Source: Paenibacillus psychroresistens (GTDB lineage: Bacteria > Bacillota > Bacilli > Paenibacillales > NBRC-103111). Taken from it: a stretch of 64,000 bases of DNA. Every line of letters begins with the position of its first letter. Position 1 is the first letter of the stretch. Below, in pieces: positions 51,872 to 60,690 of the stretch. A program made the translations under genes and the position numbers. The notes under the pieces are model-generated. The model did no database searches, was not told where the DNA came from, and saw nothing but the letters and a program-made list of their open reading frames with translations. Location: positions 4,068,001 to 4,132,000 of the forward strand of contig NZ_CP034235.1 in NCBI RefSeq assembly GCF_009728935.1. The letters run 5' to 3'.

Positions 51872-53734
51872 TTGGAAAAAGATCAGCGTCAACTATGGAA
51901 AAGCCCATTTCTAATTCTATCTTTACTCATGCTCATTAAAATTATTCTGCTCCGAGTTTTCTTATTTGAAGAAATCAGCTTAAAAGGTTTAGGGTTTGAT
52001 CTCGCATTCATCCTGGTATTAGCCAGCTTAATTGAATTAATAGTACCTAAGAAACTAACCCAAGGTTTTTATTGGTCCATTAATTTAATACTTTCAATTA
52101 TATGTTTTATTGCTGTTGTATACTTTGAATATTTTGGCTCCATCATCATCTATACATCGATTTTCCAAGCTAAACAAGCTGGAGATGTCTCAGCAAGTAT
52201 AAAAGCATTGATTAAACCGCAGGATTTTTTATTCTTCACAGACTTCATTGTTGCATTCCTATTCTATCTGGTATCCAAGAAACTTACGAAGCTTAAAAAA
52301 CCATTACTCCGTCCACTTTTTGTCCAAAATAAAACATGGTTCGTTTTAGCTGTAGTTTGTATCAGTTTCACGATTCTATCCAATAAAATGGACAAGGATT
52401 TTACTAATGAGCTTGTACGTGCGGACCAGCTTGGTGTGCTTAATTATGAACTTAATACTTTTCTCTTGAGAAATCAAAACAGCTTTACTGACTTAACCGA
52501 AGCAAAAACAGCCATTGCAGAAGCGCAAGCTGAAACAGTTACGGAGAGCACGGATAAGCTCTTTGGGACACAAAAAGGCAAAAATTTAATCGTCATTCAG
52601 CTTGAAGCTTTTCAGAACTTCCCAATAAATCTTTCTTTAAATAACACTGAAGTTACACCCGTTTTGAATAATTTAGCTAAAGACGGCTACTATTTCCCGC
52701 ATATTTTTCAACAAATTGGCCAAGGGAACACTTCCGATGCTGAGTTTATGTCCAATACATCTATTTACCCTACAGGGACAATTGCCATGTCAACGGGTTA
52801 CGGGGATCGTGATATCCCTAGCTTGCCCAAATTACTCGAAAAACAAGGCTATGAAGCCGATACATTTCATGTAAATGATGTCACCTTCTGGGATCGAATC
52901 AAGCTATATCCTGCATTAGGCTTTACCCACTTTTTTGATAAACCATTCTATAAGAATGATAATTTCAATACTTTAGGCGCTTCCGATGAAGAGCTTTACC
53001 GTGTGGGTTTAGAGAAAATAACAGCCATTAGCAAGCAAAACAAACCCTTTTATGCGCAATTTATCACGCTTTCCAGCCATCATCCTTTCAAAATACCTGT
53101 TGAGAATCAGAATAAAGCTTTACGTGACTCTTTAACTAGAAGCCAACTGGGCGATTATTTATTAGCAATTAATTATACAGATTATGCATTAGGAGTTTTC
53201 ATTGATGGATTAAAAAAAGCCGGGCTGTGGGAGAATACCGTTTTAGTCGTTTATGGTGATCATTTTGGACTGCAGCCTAAGGAAAACACTAACACCGCTG
53301 AAGCCATCTATAAAGCCATTGGCGTTAAGTATCATCCCGATATAAGCCGTTTCAACATTCCGCTATTCATCCATGCACCTAATTTACAAAAGGGTGAGGT
53401 CATCAATCAAGTAGGCGGGCAAATGGATATTATGCCGACTATATCTAATTTACTGGGTATCTCACTTAAAGAAGAAAACTTTGTGCATTTCGGACAGGAT
53501 TTAATGAATATCAAGAAAAATGTGTTCGGTATGCGTTATTATTTGCCAACAGGTTCATTCTTTAATGATGACATTATGTTTGTTCCTGGCAAAGGCTTTG
53601 CTGACGGTAAAGCAACATCACTTACAACCTTAGAGCCAGTTACTGATTTTTCAATGTATAAAGATGATTATGATTATGTCCTAAATCAAATGAAGCTTTC
53701 TGATGATTATGTGAATATGCTTCCCAAAAGATAG
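51872..53734 (+). CDS. ltaS: Lipoteichoic acid synthase (LtaS family)
   Basis: A 620-residue polyglycerol-phosphate synthase. Five N-terminal transmembrane helices (about 10-190) precede an extracellular sulfatase-fold domain: NLIVIQLEAFQNFPINL at the metal-binding Glu, the nucleophile Thr in GQGNTSDAEFMSNTS, the FYAQFITLSSHHPF segment and VVYGDHFGLQ at the His/Asp ligands. It polymerises glycerol phosphate from phosphatidylglycerol. Start is TTG at 51872-51874, with GGAGGT 6 nt upstream; the upstream open frame has no ribosome site. A paralogue acting as LTA primase or in stress cannot be ruled out. Confidence 0.9.
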   Translation: MEKDQRQLWKSPFLILSLLMLIKIILLRVFLFEEISLKGLGFDLAFILVLASLIELIVPKKLTQGFYWSINLILSIICFIAVVYFEYFGSIIIYTSIFQAKQAGDVSASIKALIKPQDFLFFTDFIVAFLFYLVSKKLTKLKKPLLRPLFVQNKTWFVLAVVCISFTILSNKMDKDFTNELVRADQLGVLNYELNTFLLRNQNSFTDLTEAKTAIAEAQAETVTESTDKLFGTQKGKNLIVIQLEAFQNFPINLSLNNTEVTPVLNNLAKDGYYFPHIFQQIGQGNTSDAEFMSNTSIYPTGTIAMSTGYGDRDIPSLPKLLEKQGYEADTFHVNDVTFWDRIKLYPALGFTHFFDKPFYKNDNFNTLGASDEELYRVGLEKITAISKQNKPFYAQFITLSSHHPFKIPVENQNKALRDSLTRSQLGDYLLAINYTDYALGVFIDGLKKAGLWENTVLVVYGDHFGLQPKENTNTAEAIYKAIGVKYHPDISRFNIPLFIHAPNLQKGEVINQVGGQMDIMPTISNLLGISLKEENFVHFGQDLMNIKKNVFGMRYYLPTGSFFNDDIMFVPGKGFADGKATSLTTLEPVTDFSMYKDDYDYVLNQMKLSDDYVNMLPKR

Positions 53735-53765
53735 AATTTATCCATAGCTATTTAAATAGATAAAT

Positions 53766-53790
53766 CCGCCCAGTTTTGGGCGGGTTTATT
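53766..53790. terminator. Bidirectional terminator between ltaS and the solute-binding gene
   Basis: CCGCCCA (53766-53772) pairs with TGGGCGG (53777-53783) with a 4-nt loop, followed by GTTTATT. Confidence 0.85.
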
Positions 53791-53792
53791 AA

Positions 53793-55114
53793 TTAGGGTG
53801 CTAAGCTACCCGCTGACTGTTCTTCAGTATCCTTCAAACGTTTCATTTCTTGATCCAGCTTCAGCGCCAGCTCATGAAGTTTGCGTGGAATATCAGAGTC
53901 TGCGGTTGCCAGCAAATCATCAAATTGGGCAGTTAATTCTTCATTAGATGATGCTATGTTAAAGTAAAGATTGTAATCACTGGATGACTTAGTTGCATAG
54001 CTCATCTCATCGGATGAAATACTCTTGACTGGATCTGAGCTTTGCTCTGTCGCATCGGCCATTATTTTACTAGTCGTCACATAATTAGCTGCAAACTTGA
54101 CAGAATCTTCATTTTTGGAAAGGATAAGATACTGGATAAACTGCCAAGCTTCCGCTGCATGCTTGCTTTTCGCCGAAATTCCGAACCCAGAGAATCCAAT
54201 AGGATTGGCTCGTTCCATCCCTTCGAAGTGAGGCAATGGAGCATAACCGAGCTTATTCAGATTGCTCCCCTCAAATGAAGAAAAGTATTACCCATACCAC
54301 CTAGTAACATACCCATTTTATGCCCATCAAACCGACCAAATAGATCCATAATGTGTAAGGGAGAAATCTGGTTATCATTATCATGATAATAGGAGTTAAG
54401 CCATTTAAGACTACTTACTGCTTCTGGACTATCCAAATAGCCAATAGCAGTTTTCCCATCAGTTGATAATAACTTTTTTCCACTCCCGCCCATTAGCATA
54501 TCTAAGGTACCTAAATCATAGGACAAAGCTGGACCAGACGGCTTGATTTTTTTTGATATCTCTCTGAACTGTTCCCAGGTCCAATCTCCCTGAGGATATG
54601 GCACTTGAGCAGCATCGAATAGTTCTTTGTTAAACATCATTAAATTAGCATAAGCTGCATTGGGCAATAAAAGTAATTTACCATTTATAGTGGCGTTATC
54701 CAAGATTCGTTGATTAATGTCCTTATCATTTGTATTTGAAAGAAAGTCGTTTAAATCCAATAATAATTTCCTGTTATCAAGGATAGGCAGCATGCTAGTC
54801 TCCCATAAAGGAACAATATCTTGCGGTTGGTTGGATTGAAGTATTTTTATTATATCCTGCGTAGAATATGCCATTGGTGGAGTTTCGGGCATATAATCAA
54901 TGACAACTTGGATAGATGGGTTCAATTTGTTGAAATGCTCAGCCGCATCCAGCTCAATTTGAGTCATTGGATCTAATGCTGCATTATTTTTCAATGCAAG
55001 AACCTGATAATGAATGATAGCTGGCTCAGTATCCTTTTTGGATTGCGTACACGCACTAGTCGTAAAAGCAACTACTCCGATCATCGTAAACAATACTATT
55101 TTGTTGATCCGCAT
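53793..55114 (-). pseudogene. Extracellular solute-binding lipoprotein, frameshifted
   Basis: An ABC sugar-type binding protein split into two frames. The first 285 residues (lipobox AFTTSACTQ, then HFNKLNPSIQVVIDYMPE, PYPQGDWTWEQFREISKKIKP) are in one frame (55114-54257). The last 147 or so (GFSGFGISAKSKHAAEAWQFIQYL) are in the next (from about 54280 to 53793). One extra T in the four-T run on the minus strand (complement of 54281-54284) would join them as GMGNT-FSSFEGSNLNKLGYAPLPH. The reading would then be a normal family 1 binding protein of about 440 residues. It is either a recent pseudogene or a sequencing error. No permease genes are nearby. Confidence 0.82.
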
Positions 55115-55215
55115 GATTCACACCCCTTTATATCATTAGAAAAATCATAATATAACTGGGAGCTTGAATATAGATACATTTTGTTAGAAAATGGTGTCGA
55201 TTTGTCAGCTTTAAC

Positions 55216-56040
55216 TTATTGTTTAATAAGCTTTTTATTATGATAACTGTAATGTAAAATCGAGCCGTTCTCCCTAACTTCTCCAAAAGCAATCGTTTTG
55301 TTAGCTTCTAAATTTGCAAAAGATTGGATAGATTCATCCCCCATTATAGTTTGTTTCAATGACTGACTTACTTCAAGCTTCCCCTTATTCCAGTTATAAA
55401 TAATTACATCAGGCCATGCCAGATGCAGCCCTTCAAATTGAATCACAAACTCGTCTTCCCCATCGGAATCCAAATCAATAAACTGCGGTTTACCCCAGTC
55501 TGAGAAAATGAACCATGTTTTCTTCTGCAAGTCATACATAAGATAGTCAACCCTTCCAGGTCCATTTGCCTCAACCTCAATTCCACCAATCATTACAAGC
55601 TGATTATCTAAATACGAAAATGTATGCTGCAGTAAAAACACAGTGGAATGCTCATATTGTGGAAAATAAGCTAAATCATTAGATATGGGATCATTAATTA
55701 GATAATACTTCTCTTGAAATTTTATAAAAGCACGATTTACTTCAAACAGATCTTCCGCTTTTTTAGGCACATGATACGTATAAATCTCAACTTTATGATG
55801 ATCTATCTCCCCAAAAGGAATTACTTTCAGCAGCTCCCAGCTCTTATCTAGTTTACCTTCTGTAACTGACTGCATTTCTACAGGATTAAAGAGTAGATCT
55901 ACAGAATCAGGATGAGGCTGTGCAGTTGACACTGGGATATCATTCTTCGACATACAAGCGTTTATAAGCATCATAACGATAATTAATATCGAAATTGTTG
56001 TAACCCTGCTTTTTAATCCTATCCCCTCATTCTTACTCAT
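55216..56040 (-). CDS. Predicted lipoprotein with a beta-propeller-like region, unknown function
   Basis: A 274-residue protein. A signal with lipobox LINAC near residue 29 is followed by a mainly beta C-terminal part. The line KPQFIDLDSDGEDEFVIQFEGLHLAWPDVIIYNWNKGKLE has the DxDxDG calcium-type loop of FG-GAP/VCBS repeats. The ATG at 56038-56040 overlaps the serC end by 8 bp and has no good ribosome site, so translation may be coupled to serC. I do not recognise a family. It may bind a ligand at the membrane surface. Confidence 0.65.
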   Translation of the reverse strand: MSKNEGIGLKSRVTTISILIIVMMLINACMSKNDIPVSTAQPHPDSVDLLFNPVEMQSVTEGKLDKSWELLKVIPFGEIDHHKVEIYTYHVPKKAEDLFEVNRAFIKFQEKYYLINDPISNDLAYFPQYEHSTVFLLQHTFSYLDNQLVMIGGIEVEANGPGRVDYLMYDLQKKTWFIFSDWGKPQFIDLDSDGEDEFVIQFEGLHLAWPDVIIYNWNKGKLEVSQSLKQTIMGDESIQSFANLEANKTIAFGEVRENGSILHYSYHNKKLIKQ

Positions 56041-57121
56041 GCTGTCTTTGAAACTCAATCATAAACTCGGCTAAAGCTTGGCATGCCTTTAACGGGACAG
56101 CGTTATACGCCGAGGCTCTTAAACCGCCAATGCTTCTATGCCCTGCTAATCCTTCAAACCCATGCAGCAACGATTCATTAACAAATTGTTGCTCAAGTTC
56201 TTCGGACGACATTCTCCAGGTTATGTTCATATCCGAACGATCTTTTAGATCAATAAAGCCTTGGTAAAATCCATTGGAATTATCTATAACCTCATAGACT
56301 CGCTTTGCTTTCTGCTTATTTTGCTGCTCCAAAGCACCAATTCCCCCTTGCTTCACTGCCCATTTCAGCATCAAATTCATCATATAAATAGCGTGAACAG
56401 GTGGAGTATTGTATAAAGATTGATTTTTTACAAAAGTCTCATACCTCAGAATAAGCGGGATCTGCTTGGAAGCATTTTGCAGCAAGTCTTCATGAATAAT
56501 AACAGTAGTAACTCCGGCTGGACCTAGGTTTTTTTGTGCTCCAGCATAAATCATCGCGAATTTATCGAAATCGAGCTTGCGGCTCAAAATATCACTGGTC
56601 ATATCTGCAATCAGTGGAATCTTATTTGTTTGTGGAATAGAGTTATACCTCGAGCCTTCAATTGTATTATTGGAAGTAATATGAACATAGCTGCAATCAG
56701 GTTCAATCATCTGTGTATTTAATTGCGGAATCTGGCTCCAATTCTGATCTTTAGAGCTAGCTATAATACGCGCTTCCCCAACATATTTAGCCTCTTGGTA
56801 TGCTTTCTCTGAGAAACTACCGGACAGTGCATATGCTGCAAACTGCTGTTGCTGCAGAAGATTAAGCGGGATTAAGGCAAATTGTGAACTTGCCCCACCT
56901 CCCATAAACAGTACATGATAGCCCTTTTTCAAATTCATTAGCTCCAAAAGCAGCGCTTGCGTTTCTTGGTTCATTTCTTCCACACGTTTATGACGATGCG
57001 ACATTTCCAATAATGAGATGCCACCGTTCTGATAATCTACAAATTCCTCTTGAGCTTGCATTAATACTTCAAGCGGAAGTGCTGCCGGTCCTGCGTTAAA
57101 ATTGAATAATCGTTCTGCCAT
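56033..57121 (-). CDS. serC: Phosphoserine aminotransferase
   Basis: A 362-residue fold-type IV/I PLP enzyme that transfers an amino group from glutamate to 3-phosphohydroxypyruvate in serine synthesis. It can also act in pyridoxine synthesis. Conserved are FNFNAGPAALPLEVLMQAQEE, LEMSHRHKRVEEM, the FMGGGASSQF phosphate loop, TSNNTIEGSRY, and the Schiff-base lysine in MIYAGAQKNLGPAGVT, ending with FEGLAGHRSIGGLRAS. GAGGAGGA ribosome site. Expression is controlled by the T-box leader just upstream. Confidence 0.96.
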   Translation of the reverse strand: MAERLFNFNAGPAALPLEVLMQAQEEFVDYQNGGISLLEMSHRHKRVEEMNQETQALLLELMNLKKGYHVLFMGGGASSQFALIPLNLLQQQQFAAYALSGSFSEKAYQEAKYVGEARIIASSKDQNWSQIPQLNTQMIEPDCSYVHITSNNTIEGSRYNSIPQTNKIPLIADMTSDILSRKLDFDKFAMIYAGAQKNLGPAGVTTVIIHEDLLQNASKQIPLILRYETFVKNQSLYNTPPVHAIYMMNLMLKWAVKQGGIGALEQQNKQKAKRVYEVIDNSNGFYQGFIDLKDRSDMNITWRMSSEELEQQFVNESLLHGFEGLAGHRSIGGLRASAYNAVPLKACQALAEFMIEFQRQHE

Positions 57122-57136
57122 GTTTGTTCCTCCTCA

Positions 57137-57365
57137 GAATGTTTGTAAGCACTAAAAAACACAAAAAACGCCCTCATCCGATTGGGACGAGAAGCGTTAG
57201 CTCGCGGTGCCACCCTATTTGAGGAACGTATAAATACGTATCCCCCACTTGGTTCTGCGATAACGGGCAGGACCGGTTAACTTAGTTTCGACTTCAAAAA
57301 GTCTCTATTAGCGAAAACGCCTCCGAGTTGGATTCTCTTCATAGGCACGTTTATTTATCAATATT
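57137..57365 (-). promoter_or_regulatory. T-box leader (tRNA-sensing riboswitch) of serC
   Basis: On the minus strand the conserved T-box AGGGTGGCACCGCG (complement of 57203-57217) lies between a stem III (TACGTATTTATACGTT) and a terminator. The Stem I region begins about 57355 with GAAGAGAAT, and CCGTTATC occurs before the stem III. Since serC makes serine, tRNA-Ser is the expected ligand. I could not fix the specifier codon by eye; a UCC in the CCGGTCCTGCCC segment is one possibility. Uncharged tRNA would stabilise the antiterminator and allow serC transcription. Confidence 0.93.
57163..57198 (-). terminator. Regulated terminator of the serC T-box
   Basis: Minus strand AACGC..CTC.TCC pairs with GGA.GAG..CGTT around a CAATC loop, then six U (complement of 57163-57168). 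It competes with the antiterminator formed by the T-box sequence. Confidence 0.88.
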
Positions 57366-57406
57366 GGAAAATTATAGCCTTATTTAATAATACGGTCAAT
57401 CCTTAT

Positions 57407-58537
57407 TTATATTTCTCCCCAATAAACTTCGGTTTCATAGTCTATAGAAACGGTTCCGTGCTGATTGTTCCGCTCAAAAATACCGCTTAATTCAACCATC
57501 ATCGGTTCATAGCTCGGATGTCCGATTTCGGGAATATAGGATGAAGAAAGCAATCGCCCAGTTAATCCATCAAAATCAACCTTTTGACTGATCTTAAAGC
57601 GTCCCACCTTCATCTCGCCTTGCTTGAAGAAAGCAATCAAAGCATCCTGAGAAATATTGCTGTGATTAACCTTTGCATAATCACTGCCAAATTTATTCAG
57701 TAATTGCTCATACTGTTCCAAAAAGGCACTGCCTTTTCTCAAACGGGAATTCCAGATCAGAGCAGCTTTCCCGCCGCTTTTCAGTACTCTCCGAAACTCC
57801 AGCTGTGCTGCTGCTTGATCAAACCAATGAAAGGCTTGTGCGCAAACAATATAATCAACAGAATCGCTTTGCAGCTGGGTCTCTTCTGCTGAACCTGTAA
57901 CAGAGGTATAACGAGATTCGCCAGCTAACATGTGCCCTGCGGCTTCACGCATGGCTTGATTAGGCTCAACCGCTGTCACATGGCTTCCTCGTTGCAATAA
58001 CAATTGCGTGAAGATGCCCGTTCCTGCTCCAATATCTGCTATTTCAGATTCGGAATTAAGACCAACTGTATTAAATAAATAATCAATCGCTTCCTGAGGA
58101 TAGCTAGGACGATATTTCACATAGTTTTCAACGCGATTGGTAAATCTTGTTTTGGTATCTCTACTTGTCCATTCAAGAAACTCAAGGCGATTACCAAACG
58201 GATCGTTTAAATAAAAACGAATAACGCCTTCATCTTCTCTCGCCTCATCATCGATAATCGGTACATTATGTTTGTTTAAATGAGCTCTTAATTCATTCAG
58301 ATAATGGACTTGGAATGCCGGATGAGCTTTTGTTGCTGGAACAAAATTCGGCTGTACCCCAATATGGACCTGATGCACGCCACATTGAAACCATACTCCA
58401 CCACGTTTCTTTAGTTGTTCGGGTTTTGGAATTTCAATCCATCCTAATAACTCCGTATAAAACTTTCGAGCTTCAGCTTCACAGCCTTCGGGTGCAGCTA
58501 GCTGAACATGATCAATTCCAGAATAGATAAAAGCCAT
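57407..58537 (-). CDS. Fusion of VOC (glyoxalase/bleomycin-resistance) domain and class I SAM methyltransferase
   Basis: A 376-residue two-domain protein. Residues 1-120 form a VOC domain (YSGIDHVQLAAPEGCEAEARKFYTELLGW ... RFYLNDPFGNRLEFLEW), with His and Glu at the usual metal positions. Residues about 128-376 are a class I methyltransferase: VKYRPSYPQEAIDYLF, motif I IADIGAGTGIFTQLLL, acidic VTAVEPN, and VCAQAFHWFDQAAAQLEFRRVLKSGGKAALIW. The two are in one frame with no break, so this looks like a true fusion. Substrate unknown. The ATG at 58535-58537 has AGGAGG 7 nt upstream; the longer frame overlaps the adjacent EamA gene and is rejected. Confidence 0.85.
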   Translation of the reverse strand: MAFIYSGIDHVQLAAPEGCEAEARKFYTELLGWIEIPKPEQLKKRGGVWFQCGVHQVHIGVQPNFVPATKAHPAFQVHYLNELRAHLNKHNVPIIDDEAREDEGVIRFYLNDPFGNRLEFLEWTSRDTKTRFTNRVENYVKYRPSYPQEAIDYLFNTVGLNSESEIADIGAGTGIFTQLLLQRGSHVTAVEPNQAMREAAGHMLAGESRYTSVTGSAEETQLQSDSVDYIVCAQAFHWFDQAAAQLEFRRVLKSGGKAALIWNSRLRKGSAFLEQYEQLLNKFGSDYAKVNHSNISQDALIAFFKQGEMKVGRFKISQKVDFDGLTGRLLSSSYIPEIGHPSYEPMMVELSGIFERNNQHGTVSIDYETEVYWGEI

Positions 58538-58619
58538 CTTATTTCCTCCTGTTTGAAGTTTCATTGAATGAAACCCAGTTTCACGTATAAGAACATTATA
58601 CATAAGAAATCTATTTTTT

Positions 58620-59516
58620 TTATCCAGATAAAATTGGAGCCGTTTTGCTGCTGCGAATAAATAAAGCAACACCAACTAATAAGATACATCCAGCAATGAA
58701 TTGTAATAGCGTAATCTGCTCACCTAAGATGAAATAGGCTAGGATTGTTGCTCCGATCGGTTCTCCTAGGATGGTCATAGAAACCGAGGTGGCACTCATA
58801 TATTTTAGCAAATAATTAAATAAATAATGCCCCAATAAAGTAGGAACTAACGCAAGCAGTAAGAATATTCCCCACTCTCTAGGTGGATAAGCAGTAAAGG
58901 AATAGCTTTGGATCCAGTTATAAACAGCTAGTATTAGCCCTGCAAACAGAAATACAAAGAAGCTATAGAGAAATGCAGACATGTGCGCACGCAGGCTTTT
59001 CCCGAGCAGCATGTGAATCACAATAGTTAAAGTACCTAGTAGGGATAATAAATCTCCTTGCAGTGCAGTACCAATGAAGCTAAAGTCTCCCCAACCAATC
59101 AAGCTAGCTCCAACAATAGCAATAACCATACTTAGAAGTGCTGCTCGCGTAATTTTTTGGCGGAAAATCCATAATGAACCTAACATCACAAAAATCGGCT
59201 CTAGAGTAAGAATAGTTGTTGAGCTCGCCACAGAGGTCCATCTTAAAGATTCCATCCAGAACAAGAAATGCAAGCCCAATGCTACCCCAGAAATAAAAAG
59301 CTTGAACCCTATAAGGGGAGAAATATGTTTGATTTCATGCCTATGAAAAACAAGAAAAGGTAACATGCATGCATTAATCATTAGTAAACGATACATCGCC
59401 ATGATCGAAATTGGCGCTGAAGACCATCTTATAAAAATAGATGATAATGAAATTGCAACGATTCCCATAAATATAAGTAAGGATAAATGGAGAGTAGGTT
59501 TATGAAAGGTAGGCAA
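58620..59516 (-). CDS. EamA/DMT-family transporter (leftward copy)
   Basis: A 298-residue membrane protein with ten predicted transmembrane helices made of two five-helix EamA repeats. The first repeat contains IFIRWSSAPISIMAMYRLLMI and FLFWMESLRWTSVASSTTILTLEPIFVMLGS. The second contains YLFNYLLKYMSATSVSMTILGEPIGATILAYFILGEQITLLQFIAGCILLVGV. Members move amino acids, nucleosides, purines or drugs outward. TTG start with AAGGAG. It is divergent from a second EamA gene that carries the purine riboswitch. The two proteins are not close copies. Confidence 0.88.
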   Translation of the reverse strand: MPTFHKPTLHLSLLIFMGIVAISLSSIFIRWSSAPISIMAMYRLLMINACMLPFLVFHRHEIKHISPLIGFKLFISGVALGLHFLFWMESLRWTSVASSTTILTLEPIFVMLGSLWIFRQKITRAALLSMVIAIVGASLIGWGDFSFIGTALQGDLLSLLGTLTIVIHMLLGKSLRAHMSAFLYSFFVFLFAGLILAVYNWIQSYSFTAYPPREWGIFLLLALVPTLLGHYLFNYLLKYMSATSVSMTILGEPIGATILAYFILGEQITLLQFIAGCILLVGVALFIRSSKTAPILSG

Positions 59517-59541
59517 CGAAATTCTCCTTGTTAATGAATAA

Positions 59542-59570
59542 TTGACATAACCGCAGTTACAATGTATATT
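59542..59570 (+). promoter_or_regulatory. Sigma-A promoter of the riboswitch/EamA transcript
   Basis: Consensus TTGACA (59542-59547), 17-nt spacer, TATATT (59565-59570). Transcription would start near 59577, placing the whole aptamer in the leader. Confidence 0.85.
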
Positions 59571-59600
59571 AATTAAGGTTTTGCTTCACCCTAAATATTG

Positions 59601-59665
59601 TTCGTATATCCTTAAGAATAAGGCTTAAGGGTTTCTACAAGGAGCCGTAAATTCCTGACTACGAA
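59601..59665 (+). promoter_or_regulatory. Guanine-class purine riboswitch aptamer
   Basis: P1 is TTCGTA (59601-59606) with TACGAA (59660-59665). P2 is CCTTAAG (59610-59616) with CTTAAGG (59624-59630). P3 is AGGAG (59640-59644) with TTCCT (59652-59656). The loops AATAAGG (L2) and CCGTAAA (L3) match the kissing loops of xpt-type aptamers, and the junction has GTTTCTAC. The base that pairs with the ligand (position 74) is C at 59659 in GACTACG, which selects guanine/hypoxanthine; adenine aptamers have U. J1/2 looks one base shorter than usual. The regulated gene is the EamA transporter at 59763. Confidence 0.88.
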
Positions 59666-59716
59666 TATTGGATCTGTTAAGCTCTGATCTGATATGTTGT
59701 ATGAAGGGATTTTTTT
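59651..59716 (+). terminator. Riboswitch expression platform: long intrinsic terminator
   Basis: ATTCCT (59651-59656) pairs with AGGGAT (59705-59710), TACGA (59660-59664) with TTGTA (59697-59701), and ATATTGGATC (59665-59674) with GATCTGATAT (59686-59695). This gives 21 bp with a 3x3 internal loop, one bulged G, an 11-nt apical loop and a following T run. It uses the 3' strands of aptamer P3 and P1, so aptamer and terminator exclude each other. Ligand-stabilised aptamer should therefore allow read-through (ON). Confidence 0.8.
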
Positions 59717-59762
59717 GTGCTTTTTGAAGCTTGCCTAATTAAGCGGATTAAGGAGAAATTAA

Positions 59763-60689
59763 ATGTTTAAGTATATGATTTACGTGTTTTTGGGAGCCTG
59801 CAGCTATGGAGTGCTCTCTTCGATTGTAAAAGTCGCCTACTCCCATGGATATTCCCTCGGTGAAGTCGTAGGTACACAAATGTTATGGGGTACTTTAATC
59901 ACTTGGACTATTTCTATTATTGTGCAGCGAAGATCTTCAATTAAGCGACAACAGGAAGCTGTCAGCAGCCAAGATAATCTAGTTAAAAAGGCCACAATTA
60001 ATGAAAAGCTGCTTTTATTACTTGTTGGAACTTTCATGGTAATGACCGGTTTATTGTATTATGGGAGTTTGCAGCATATACCGGCTTCATTAGCGATCAT
60101 TTTATTATTTCAATTTACTTGGATTGGCGTTCTAATTGAAGCTGTGACGAAGCGCAGATGGCCTAGTAAGCTTCAAAGCATCACTTTAGGACTTATATTC
60201 GTTGGAACAGGCTTAGCTGCGGGTATTACCAAATCGGGCATTGCTTCTGCTCCAATATTGGGAATTGGGCTAGGTTTGCTATCTGCAGTAAGTTATACTT
60301 TTTTTATTTTCTTCAGTGGAAAAACTGTACCGCGCTTGGATCCGATTTACCGCAGTGCTTGGATGTCAACAGGTGGCTTGCTGTTCGTTTTTCTGCTCTT
60401 CCCACCTTCTTACTTATTTATTGGAATAGATTTTACTTTATTAGGTTTCGGCTTAATGCTTGGACTTTTTGGTGCGGTTATTCCGACTATCCTCTTTACT
60501 ATAGGAATCCCCAAGATCGGTACGGGTATGGCCTCGATACTAGGCTCAGCCGAACTCCCTGTGGCAATGATTTGTTCCACCTTATTATTACATGAACATT
60601 TACAGCTTCTCCAGTGGAGTGGAGTTGGAGTTATTCTACTCTGCATTACTTTACCTAATCTAAAGGCACAAGGTAGTAAAATTTTATAA
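59763..60689 (+). CDS. EamA/DMT-family transporter under purine riboswitch control (candidate guanine/hypoxanthine exporter)
   Basis: A 308-residue membrane protein with about ten hydrophobic helices, forming two EamA repeats. The first repeat includes GACSYGVLSSIVKVAYSHGYSL and LLYYGSLQHIPASLAIILLFQ. The second includes LSAVSYTFFIFFSGKTVPRL, GAVIPTILFTIGIPKIGTGMASILGSAELPVAMICS and EHLQLLQWSGVGVILLCITLP. A loop of about 30 polar residues separates helices 2 and 3. By family alone the substrate is open. The guanine-class riboswitch with an ON-type terminator makes export of guanine or hypoxanthine the best guess. RBS AAGGAGAAATTAA; terminator at 60691-60742. Confidence 0.88.
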   Translation: MFKYMIYVFLGACSYGVLSSIVKVAYSHGYSLGEVVGTQMLWGTLITWTISIIVQRRSSIKRQQEAVSSQDNLVKKATINEKLLLLLVGTFMVMTGLLYYGSLQHIPASLAIILLFQFTWIGVLIEAVTKRRWPSKLQSITLGLIFVGTGLAAGITKSGIASAPILGIGLGLLSAVSYTFFIFFSGKTVPRLDPIYRSAWMSTGGLLFVFLLFPPSYLFIGIDFTLLGFGLMLGLFGAVIPTILFTIGIPKIGTGMASILGSAELPVAMICSTLLLHEHLQLLQWSGVGVILLCITLPNLKAQGSKIL

Positions 60690-60690
60690 A

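Noticed and set aside
58537..58675. N-terminal extension of the VOC/methyltransferase open frame
   Set aside because: The extension overlaps the end of the EamA gene and lacks a ribosome site, whereas AGGAGG precedes the ATG at 58537.
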